From an uncultured Polaribacter sp. (GTDB lineage: Bacteria; Bacteroidota; Bacteroidia; Flavobacteriales; Flavobacteriaceae): a stretch of DNA of 48,350 bases. The translations under genes and the position numbers were made by a program. The stretch lies in contig CAJQQH010000126.1 of assembly GCA_905480405.1 (NCBI GenBank), forward strand, positions 1-48,350. The letters run 5' to 3'. The stretch's first letter is position 1; each line of letters begins with the position of its first letter. Below, piece after piece: positions 25,007 through 32,317 of the stretch. The notes beneath the pieces are model-generated. The model ran no database searches. It was not told where the DNA came from and saw nothing but the letters and a program-made list of their open reading frames with translations.

Positions 25007-26707
25007 ATGACGTTTACACAGTGGTTTATCTTCTTTTTGGTTGTTCAGTTAATTCATTTTCTAGGTACCTGGAAATTGTATGTAAAAGCAGGCAGAAAAG
25101 CTTGGGAAGCTGCAATTCCTATTTATAATGGTGTTGTATTAATGCAAATTATTAATAGACCAAAATGGTGGATTGTTCTTTTATTTATACCAATTGTAAA
25201 CCTATTAATGTTTCCTGTACTTTGGATTGAAACTATTAGAACTTTCGGTTTTTATAAAAAATTAGATTCATTTTTAGTAATTGTAACTTTAGGTCTTTAT
25301 ATTTTTTACATAAACTACGCAACAGATGCTAGTTTTAACGCAGATAGAAGTATAAAACCTCGTTCTGAACTTGGTGAATGGGTAAGTTCTATTGCTTTTG
25401 CAATTATAGCAGCTACTTTAGTTCACACTTATTTTATGCAACCTTTTACAATACCAACGTCCTCTTTAGAAAAATCTTTACTTGTTGGTGATTATTTGTT
25501 TGTGAGCAAATTTCATTACGGAGCTAGAGTTCCGTCTACAGTTATTGCTGCTCCAATGGTACATGATTCTTTACCATTTACAGGAACAGCATCTTATCTT
25601 AAAAAACCTCAATTGCCTTATACACGTTTACCTGGTTTGCAAAAAATTAAGAACAACGATATTGTTTGTTTTAATTGGCCTGCAGACTCATTAGCTACTA
25701 TGTGGGGCGATAATTCTGGTAAATTCACTTACAAGCCTGTAGACAAAAAGACCAACTATGTTAAAAGATGTGTTGGTATTGCTGGTGATTCTTTAGAAAT
25801 GAAAAACGGTTATTTTTACATTAACGGAAAAAAGAACGAATTACCTTACAGGGCAAAACTACAGTTTTATTATACCTTTGAATGTACGCAGCCTATCAAT
25901 CAAAAAAGTTATCCAAAATTTTTATTGAATAAAGAAAGAACTGGTGTTTACAAAATCTTATCTGAATATTGGAATAACGATAAAGTACAAGAAGCAATAA
26001 AGAAAAACGGAAACTTATCTAAAATAGGAGAAGACTCTTTATATACAGAAGTCGCTGGTGGTGTAAACCCTCAATTTGCCAAAAGGTTAAAAATGATTAA
26101 TGTTGAAAATAAAATCAATATTAACTTAACTGCAGAAGAAGTTACTAGGTTAGAAAAATATCCTCTTACTGTTTCTGTTAAAAAAATAAACCACGCTGCA
26201 GACAACGCTATTTTTCCACACGTTAAAAAATTAGGTTGGAGTCAAGATAATTTTGGTCCAATTTATATTCCTAAAAAAGGAGCTAGCGTAAAGTTAGATT
26301 CTGAATCGATTCCTTTTTATAAACAAATTATCAAAAACCATGAGAACAATGATTTAGTAATTAATGGTGATGATATTTTTATCAATGGTGAAAAAGCAGA
26401 TTCTTATACTTTTAAACAAGATTACTTTTATTTAATAGGAGATAATAGACACAACTCTTTAGATGCCCGTTATTGGGGTTATGTTCCTTTTGATCATGTT
26501 TTAGGAAAACCGGTAATGATTTGGTTTAGTTGGGATCCTAGTACACCATTATTTTCTGCTGAAAGATTTAAATCTATAAGATGGGATAGAATGTTTAGTA
26601 CCGTTCATGGAGAAGGCGAACCAGTTTCTTATAGATATGTATTTTTTGCATTAATTGCATTGTACTTTGGTTGGAGTTATTATAAAGGGAAGAAGAAGAA
26701 AGCATAA
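25007..26707 (+). CDS. lepB: Signal peptidase I, long Bacteroidota form
   Basis: The 566-residue enzyme is about twice the length of a typical LepB. The N-terminal 110 residues hold three or more hydrophobic segments, forming a DUF5684-like membrane domain. The catalytic Ser153 lies in IPTSSLEKSLLVGDYLFVSKF; Leu154 replaces the usual Met of box B. The general base Lys253 lies in NYVKRCVGIAGDS, and box E is GDNRHNSLDARYWGYV (478-493). Between Lys253 and box E is an insertion of about 200 residues. One more membrane segment is near the C terminus (about 540-558), followed by GKKKKA. It cleaves signal peptides at the outer face of the inner membrane. It follows dapB after 83 bases and precedes wbqC by 2. 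Confidence 0.95.
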   Translation: MTFTQWFIFFLVVQLIHFLGTWKLYVKAGRKAWEAAIPIYNGVVLMQIINRPKWWIVLLFIPIVNLLMFPVLWIETIRTFGFYKKLDSFLVIVTLGLYIFYINYATDASFNADRSIKPRSELGEWVSSIAFAIIAATLVHTYFMQPFTIPTSSLEKSLLVGDYLFVSKFHYGARVPSTVIAAPMVHDSLPFTGTASYLKKPQLPYTRLPGLQKIKNNDIVCFNWPADSLATMWGDNSGKFTYKPVDKKTNYVKRCVGIAGDSLEMKNGYFYINGKKNELPYRAKLQFYYTFECTQPINQKSYPKFLLNKERTGVYKILSEYWNNDKVQEAIKKNGNLSKIGEDSLYTEVAGGVNPQFAKRLKMINVENKININLTAEEVTRLEKYPLTVSVKKINHAADNAIFPHVKKLGWSQDNFGPIYIPKKGASVKLDSESIPFYKQIIKNHENNDLVINGDDIFINGEKADSYTFKQDYFYLIGDNRHNSLDARYWGYVPFDHVLGKPVMIWFSWDPSTPLFSAERFKSIRWDRMFSTVHGEGEPVSYRYVFFALIALYFGWSYYKGKKKKA

Positions 26708-26709
26708 AA

Positions 26710-27306
26710 ATGTCATTATTTATTCCAACATACTTCTCTCCTATTTCTCAATATTCAGCAATTATAAAATCTGATGATATTGTTTTTGAAATGGATGACA
26801 ATTTCCAGAAACAAAGCTATAGAAATCGCTGTTACATATATAACAGCAGCGGAAAACAGTTATTAACAATACCTGTAAAGCATCAAAATACAGAAAACAG
26901 AAAAAAAACTAAAGACACTTTAGTCGAAAATAATTTTGACTGGCAAGATCAACATTTTAAATCTTTAAAAATCGCTTATAGAACATCTCCTTTTTTTGAG
27001 TTTTTTGAAGATGATTTAGCCCCTATTTTTGAAAAAAAATACAAATACTTACAGGATTTAAATATTGATACTTTTCTATTTATTGACGATGCATTACAAC
27101 TAGAATCAAAATTTACTAAAACAATAGAATACGAAGTTGAAAATAATGATATTGATTTTAGAATCCTAGCAGATAGAAAACATAAGCCAAATAAAGTTGT
27201 TGATAGGTATATTCAAATGTTTGATGATAAACATGGCTTTATACCAAATCTATCAATTTTAGACCTATTATTTATGGAAGGACCAAATACTATTAGTTTT
27301 TTATAA
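26710..27306 (+). CDS. WbqC family protein
   Basis: The 198-residue protein carries the WbqC family pattern: PTYFSPISQYSAIIKSDDIVFEMDDNFQKQSYRNRCYIYNSSG at the N terminus, then TIPVKH and LKIAYRTSPFFEFFEDDLAPIFE, and PNLSILDLLFMEGPNTISFL at the end. WbqC was named from O-antigen clusters and its enzymatic role is not settled. Position directly after lepB (2 bases) is common in Flavobacteriaceae. No signal peptide, so it is cytoplasmic. Confidence 0.88.
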   Translation: MSLFIPTYFSPISQYSAIIKSDDIVFEMDDNFQKQSYRNRCYIYNSSGKQLLTIPVKHQNTENRKKTKDTLVENNFDWQDQHFKSLKIAYRTSPFFEFFEDDLAPIFEKKYKYLQDLNIDTFLFIDDALQLESKFTKTIEYEVENNDIDFRILADRKHKPNKVVDRYIQMFDDKHGFIPNLSILDLLFMEGPNTISFL

Positions 27307-27375
27307 TAAAAAACAGTAATTTTAAACTTCGTTAACTTCCCCCCAAAGCTATTCATATATAAAAATATTTATTTG

Positions 27376-27951
27376 ATGAAAATTATAGCTAGTTTTATTA
27401 ACAACTTTCATGAATTACCTGAGCAATCTTTAAAAAATTTTTTAGCCCTTACAGAGCTAAAGAGATTTTCTAAGAAAGAAATTATAACAAAAAAAGGAAA
27501 GAAACCCTCTAACTTATACATTTTAAAAAGTGGTGTTGTTAGATCGTATTATTCTGATGATAGAAACAAAGAATATATAAGCAGCTTATTTACACCTTGT
27601 AGTTCAACTGGTGCATATGGAGCATTAGTTTCTAATAAACCATCAGAATTATCTTATGATTGCTTAACGGATTGTGAACTATTTGCAATCAATTTTAAAG
27701 AATTAAAAAAATTAATATCCCAAGACTTAGATGTTTCAATAATGTATGCAAATGCTCTGGAACATACTTTTTTATTATTAGAATCTAGAATTTACAACTT
27801 AACTGTTTTGGACGCAACGAAAAGATATATAAACCTTAAAAATGAAATACCTGGTATAGAAAATATGATACCTCAATATCACATTGCTTCTTATTTAAAT
27901 GTTTCTCCAGTACAATTAAGTCGAATTAGAAAAGAAATCTATTCGAAATAA
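27376..27951 (+). CDS. Crp/Fnr family transcriptional regulator
   Basis: I start at the ATG at 27376 (191 residues) and not at the TTG one codon upstream. A cyclic-nucleotide-binding-like fold covers about 15-115 (LKRFSKKEIITKKGKKPSNLYILKSGVVRSYY) and a short C-terminal helix-turn-helix covers about 160-188 (PQYHIASYLNVSPVQLSRIRKEI). The fold lacks an N-terminal Cys cluster, so it is not an FeS sensor. It also lacks the complete RxS phosphate-binding cassette of CAP, so cAMP binding is doubtful. This type is frequent in Bacteroidota as a stand-alone regulator. It is monocistronic, with a terminator at 28035-28070. Targets are not inferable. Confidence 0.88.
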   Translation: MKIIASFINNFHELPEQSLKNFLALTELKRFSKKEIITKKGKKPSNLYILKSGVVRSYYSDDRNKEYISSLFTPCSSTGAYGALVSNKPSELSYDCLTDCELFAINFKELKKLISQDLDVSIMYANALEHTFLLLESRIYNLTVLDATKRYINLKNEIPGIENMIPQYHIASYLNVSPVQLSRIRKEIYSK

Positions 27952-28034
27952 AATCTATTAACATATGTAAAGATATAAAATCTTATTATTTATTAAATTT
28001 GGGTAGAAGAAATCCCCCAATTTCTAATTAGTTT

Positions 28035-28071
28035 AAAAAAAAGGTTTATATTAGAATAAGCCTTTTTTTTT
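28035..28071 (+). terminator. Intrinsic terminator of the Crp/Fnr gene, abutting the next start codon
   Basis: Left arm 28035-28048 (A8, GGTTTA) pairs with right arm 28057-28070 (TAAGCC, T8) with one G-U pair and an 8-base loop. The T tract ends one base before the ATG of the DUF6122-like gene at 28072. Confidence 0.8.
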
Positions 28072-28377
28072 ATGCCAAAATTTATCATCCATTACTCTCT
28101 ACATTTTTTAATACCTTTTCTAATAGCTTTTGTTTTTTTTAAAGATAGGTGGAAAACTGTATACTTAATTTTCTTACTATCTATGTTAGTAGATTTAGAT
28201 CATCTACTAGCAACTCCAATTTTTGATAAAAATAGATGTAGTATTAATTTTCATCCTCTACATACTTATATAGCTTGTGGTTTTTACATCGTTGGACTCT
28301 TATTTAAGAAAACTCGCGTTATAGCATTAGCATTGCTATTTCACATGCTAACCGATTTTATAGATTGTTACCTATAA
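28072..28377 (+). CDS. Small membrane protein, DUF6122-like
   Basis: The 101-residue protein has about three hydrophobic segments and conserved His/Asp patches: HYSLHFLIPF at the start, then VDLDHLLATPIFDKNRCSINFHPLHT (about 41-66) and FHMLTDFIDC at the end. The D-x-D-H and FHPLH motifs recall membrane-bound metal-dependent hydrolases (YdjM-like), but activity is inference. The start is at the very end of the preceding terminator, so its transcript either begins inside that hairpin or arises by read-through. Its last 6 bases overlap the 3' end of the convergent flippase gene. Confidence 0.72.
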   Translation: MPKFIIHYSLHFLIPFLIAFVFFKDRWKTVYLIFLLSMLVDLDHLLATPIFDKNRCSINFHPLHTYIACGFYIVGLLFKKTRVIALALLFHMLTDFIDCYL

Positions 28378-29865
28378 CTTTACAAACCTATTTACAAGTG
28401 CATTAATTTGATCTGAAATAGACAGTTTAATAACTACAAACAAATAGACAGCTGCAATTAAAATGCTTTTTAAAATAAGGTTAAATACAGGAGAAATATC
28501 CCTATTAAAAACCTCCACTACTGGTAAAGAAAAATTCCAGAAATAGAAAGAAGCAAATAAGATTATGATGATAAGAAACATTTTCCAAGAATTATTGGTA
28601 AAAGGTGTAATTGAAAATTTACTTTTTACAAAAAACAATTTCACTGTATTAAAAAATAAGATCGTAATTAAAGTTGCCATCGCTAAACCATCTGTACCAA
28701 AATCTAGTTCAAAGTAAAAAAGTTTGTTTAAAAAATAAACAGATAAAGCCATACCAACACCTACAGGTAAAGTAATTCTATAAAATTTAGAGTTACTAAT
28801 AATAGCGCCATTATTACCCAAAAACATTGTGTAGAGTTTTGCTAAAGAAATCATTAGCACCACAAATTCCCCGCCAGCATATCCTTTTTCTGGCATCAAT
28901 TTAAATAATTCGTGAACACCACAATTTACCAGCAAAAAGAATAAACCACCAACTAAAAATAAATTTATAGAACTCTTTTTATACAAGTTTTCTACCTCTA
29001 CAATATCAGAATCATTTAAGGATTTAGAAGTTAAAGGCTGTAAAATCTGCGTCATTGCTCTACTTGGAGCTTCGATAAAAGACCCCATAAAAACAGCTAC
29101 AGTGTAATAAGCTACTTTTTCTATTGTGTCTTTACCAGGTATCATATTTTTATCAATATCTAATAAAATTGCACCTGCACTTCCTGCCAATATAATATAA
29201 GCAGAATATTTTATAATTTCAGAAAAATTATCTGGTAACTTAAAATGAAACTTAGGCAGATACACTTTAAATGCATAGACCATCATAACAAGAGTTCTTA
29301 AAATGTAGGCAGCTGTTAAATAATAAATAAATTCAATTTTAGTAATCCATTCTAAGAAAACAGCTACTAATAAAATCATTACGACTGCTCTATTCCAAAG
29401 TTCTTTTAAAACATTACCAAAAACAGTATTTAATTGCACTTTTGTCCAAGAATAGAAAAACTCAAAATACGCACAACAAACGGTAATAATATAAATAGAA
29501 AAAGTATAACTTTCTATGTTTTTATTCCCTTCAGATACTCTGCTCATAATTAATTCATGCATATAGTCCCATAAAAAACCTAGAGGCAAAGCAATAATTA
29601 ATGGTAGGAAAATTAAAGAAGATAAAAACCGATCTTTCTGCTCTTTAGTTTCATAAGAAGAAAAAAACTTTACCATTGTAAAATGAGCTCCAAAAGCTAA
29701 AAAAGGCATTATAATATTTGAAGTAGACAAAAGGTAAACCACTAACCCATAAAATTTTGAACCTAAAAACTCAGGGTAAAAAATAATTGTATTTACGCCT
29801 CCTATTAAAAAAGCAAAATAGATAATTAATGTATTTTTAAAAGATTGTTTTAAAACAATTCCCAT
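28372..29865 (-). CDS. Oligosaccharide flippase family protein (Wzx-like)
   Basis: The 497-residue protein has about 12-14 membrane segments throughout and the MATE/Wzx-type start LKQSFKNTLIIYFAFLIGGVNTIIFYPEFLGSKFYGLVVYLL. Such proteins flip lipid-linked sugar units across the inner membrane for O-antigen or capsule assembly. It is last in the run YfhO > GT4 > GT4 > flippase, 2 bases after the upstream glycosyltransferase, which supports a polysaccharide role. The substrate is unknown. The 3' end overlaps the DUF6122-like gene by 6 bp on the other strand. Confidence 0.88.
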   Translation of the reverse strand: MGIVLKQSFKNTLIIYFAFLIGGVNTIIFYPEFLGSKFYGLVVYLLSTSNIIMPFLAFGAHFTMVKFFSSYETKEQKDRFLSSLIFLPLIIALPLGFLWDYMHELIMSRVSEGNKNIESYTFSIYIITVCCAYFEFFYSWTKVQLNTVFGNVLKELWNRAVVMILLVAVFLEWITKIEFIYYLTAAYILRTLVMMVYAFKVYLPKFHFKLPDNFSEIIKYSAYIILAGSAGAILLDIDKNMIPGKDTIEKVAYYTVAVFMGSFIEAPSRAMTQILQPLTSKSLNDSDIVEVENLYKKSSINLFLVGGLFFLLVNCGVHELFKLMPEKGYAGGEFVVLMISLAKLYTMFLGNNGAIISNSKFYRITLPVGVGMALSVYFLNKLFYFELDFGTDGLAMATLITILFFNTVKLFFVKSKFSITPFTNNSWKMFLIIIILFASFYFWNFSLPVVEVFNRDISPVFNLILKSILIAAVYLFVVIKLSISDQINALVNRFVKL

Positions 29866-29867
29866 TT

Positions 29868-31130
29868 TTATGATAAACTTTTAATTATTTCTGATAATTT
29901 TTTAGTCAATTCCTTTCTATGATATTGTTCAATATTTTTGGAATCTACTTTTAAATTTCTTGCCTTATATTGTTGATATAATTTTTTTATTTCTGAAATT
30001 AATTTTTCCTCATCATTAAAATCAACAACTACACCTGCATTCGTGTTTTTTAATATTTCTGATAAATCACCTTTCTTAGGAGCGATAGCTAAAATAGGTC
30101 TTTTTGCTGTTAAATACTCAAATAACTTACCTGTTAAAATTCCTTCAGATTTTATTACATTAGGAATTAACAAAAGTAAAACTTGCGATTTTTTTTGATA
30201 TTCAATTGCCTCTTTATGCGAAACATATCCTACAAATACAGAATTATCTAAAAGGTTATTTGTTTTAAGCTCTAATTTTACTTCATTAGAAATATCACCA
30301 ATAAAATTTAATTGTAAATCGTTTTTTAAACCAGTATCCTCAAGACATAAAGCATTTATAACTTTAAACAATAATTTAGGATTGCTTTGTTTAGGTAATA
30401 AACCAATATACGAAATTGTGAATTTCTTATCTAAACGAATCAAGTTTTTTGTTAATACTTCATCATCAAAACCATTTGTAATTACCTCTACCCTTTTAGC
30501 TTCTTTAGCAAAATTGTTTTTCAAAGAATTACTTACTGTTAAAATACAATCTGCCTTTTTAAAAACAGAAGCTTCTAATTTAAGATTCCTTTTTTTTGCA
30601 AAAGGCAATTGCTTAAATTCTTTATTATAATACAAATCTGTCCAAGGATCTCTAAAATCTGCAATCCATTTTATGTTGTTTTTTCCTTTTAATTTCTGAG
30701 CAATTAAATGCATACTATGTGGCGGACCTGTAGATATTATTACATCAATTTTATTCTTTTCTAAAAATTTATGAAGAAATTTAACCGATGGTTTTACCCA
30801 AAACACTTTAGGATCTGGAATAAAAAAATTACCTCTTATAAATGATAAAAGACCACTATTTGTAGCATTAGAAATATCCTTTTTCTGATTGTTATTTTTT
30901 TTCCAAAACAACAAATCTGTAGGCTCCCAAATTGGTTGCTTTAAAATTAATAAATTTTTAGGTACTTCTTTTATTAACGAAATATCTTCTTTTGGATAAT
31001 TTGCATTATCAACAGTATAAACGATAGGTTCAATATCAAAATTTTTTAAATATTTTACAAATTTTAACCAACGTTGAACGCCAGAACCGCCTGCAGGAGG
31101 CCAATAATATGTTAGAATTAATACTTTCAA
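29868..31130 (-). CDS. Glycosyltransferase family 4 protein
   Basis: The 420-residue GT-B fold enzyme begins MKVLILTYYWPPAGGSGVQRWLKFVKYL, the acceptor-side glycine loop of GT4 proteins. It contains ISTGPPHSMHLIAQKL and WIADFRDPWTDLYY in the N-terminal domain. The donor-side pattern is ESG-like: SEGILTGKLFEYLTAKRPILAIAPKKGDL (about 326-355), with Glu340 in KLFEYL as the expected nucleotide-binding glutamate. It transfers a sugar to a growing glycan. Its ATG overlaps the stop of the upstream glycosyltransferase by 4 bases (ATGA), indicating translational coupling. Confidence 0.9.
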   Translation of the reverse strand: MKVLILTYYWPPAGGSGVQRWLKFVKYLKNFDIEPIVYTVDNANYPKEDISLIKEVPKNLLILKQPIWEPTDLLFWKKNNNQKKDISNATNSGLLSFIRGNFFIPDPKVFWVKPSVKFLHKFLEKNKIDVIISTGPPHSMHLIAQKLKGKNNIKWIADFRDPWTDLYYNKEFKQLPFAKKRNLKLEASVFKKADCILTVSNSLKNNFAKEAKRVEVITNGFDDEVLTKNLIRLDKKFTISYIGLLPKQSNPKLLFKVINALCLEDTGLKNDLQLNFIGDISNEVKLELKTNNLLDNSVFVGYVSHKEAIEYQKKSQVLLLLIPNVIKSEGILTGKLFEYLTAKRPILAIAPKKGDLSEILKNTNAGVVVDFNDEEKLISEIKKLYQQYKARNLKVDSKNIEQYHRKELTKKLSEIIKSLS

Positions 31131-32317
31131 TTTAGAAGATTATCATATAGATTTAATAGTTTTTTCGATGTTTGTTCCCAAGAAAACTCGTTTCTAACAA
31201 AGTTCTTACCGTTTTCTCCTAATTGAGTTCTTAAAGCATCATCTTTATATAGTTTTAAAATTTTGTCGGTAAAATCATCACTATTTTTTTCTTGATGTAC
31301 TAAACCAGAATTTGTTTTTTCTACCAATCTTTTTTGAGCTATTGCATCGCTAACTAAAAGTGGTTTTGCTAAACTCATATATTGAAAAATCTTATTTGCA
31401 TAAGCAACATCATGTTGCAAATTTCTGTGCAAAGGAGAAATACAAACTGCACTAGAAAGTATATATGATTGAAAAAGAGAAACATTTTGCCATCCTTCAA
31501 AATCAACAAAATCTTGTACTTTTATATCTTTAACTTGTTCTTTTAAAATTGTGTCTGTTGTGTTTTTACCAACAATTACTAATTTTAAGTTAGGTATTTT
31601 ATCCTTTAAAAATTCAACAGAACTTATTGCTGTTTGTAAGCCTCGTCTAACATGCGTATCTCCTAAATACAAAATAACAAAATTGTTTTTATATTTTTCT
31701 ATAATAGAATTATCAACAGTATAATTCTCAAAAAAGGACGTCCTTATAGTATTTGGCACTAAAACAAACTTCTTTTTTTCTGATGGTAATCTAGTTGCTA
31801 AAGTGTCTATAAATTCTGGTGAAACAGAAATTACTTTATCAGCTTTATAAATAAATTCCTCTTCTTTTTGTTTCCATTTTTTAGGTGAAATAATATACTT
31901 TCCTGGAAATTTCTGCAGATGAGGGTATAATTTCATTACTTCTGGCATATTATCATGCAAATCTAAAACTACGGGTACATTGTGCTTTTTATTTGCATTA
32001 AATACAGCTTGAGCAATCCTTATATCATGAATGTGCAAGGCTTCAATATTAGTTTCTTTTATAAACTGATAAATCTTGCGTGTCATCAAAAAAGTATAAA
32101 AAGGAACTGTATATGCTAAAGCAGAAAGTTTATACTCTAATTTATTAGAAACATATCTTTTTATTTGAATTCCGTTTATAATTTCTGATGATTTCTCATC
32201 TGCATATTTTAAACAAAACAGAAAAACTTCATGACCTGCATTTACCAAAGAAACGGCTTCATTTTCTACCCTTGGATCAGGAGGAAACGGAGCGTCAAGA
32301 ATCATTCCTATTTTCAT
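31127..32317 (-). CDS. Glycosyltransferase family 4/1 protein
   Basis: I place the start at the ATG at 32317 (396 residues, MKIGMILDAPFPPDPRVENEA), which overlaps the YfhO stop as ATGA; the longer frame to 32362 adds a lysine/glutamate stretch that is a shadow of the YfhO tail. It is a GT-B enzyme: N-terminal VSLVNAGHEVFLFCL, then HIHDIRIAQAVF, and a donor domain with FVILYLGDTHVRRGLQTAI and ISPLHRNLQHDVAYANKIFQYMSLAKPLLVSDA, in which the E of the usual EGFG/E motif is replaced by N-K-I-F-Q-Y. It is likely cytoplasmic and acts on a lipid-linked glycan. Confidence 0.88.
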   Translation of the reverse strand: MKIGMILDAPFPPDPRVENEAVSLVNAGHEVFLFCLKYADEKSSEIINGIQIKRYVSNKLEYKLSALAYTVPFYTFLMTRKIYQFIKETNIEALHIHDIRIAQAVFNANKKHNVPVVLDLHDNMPEVMKLYPHLQKFPGKYIISPKKWKQKEEEFIYKADKVISVSPEFIDTLATRLPSEKKKFVLVPNTIRTSFFENYTVDNSIIEKYKNNFVILYLGDTHVRRGLQTAISSVEFLKDKIPNLKLVIVGKNTTDTILKEQVKDIKVQDFVDFEGWQNVSLFQSYILSSAVCISPLHRNLQHDVAYANKIFQYMSLAKPLLVSDAIAQKRLVEKTNSGLVHQEKNSDDFTDKILKLYKDDALRTQLGENGKNFVRNEFSWEQTSKKLLNLYDNLLN

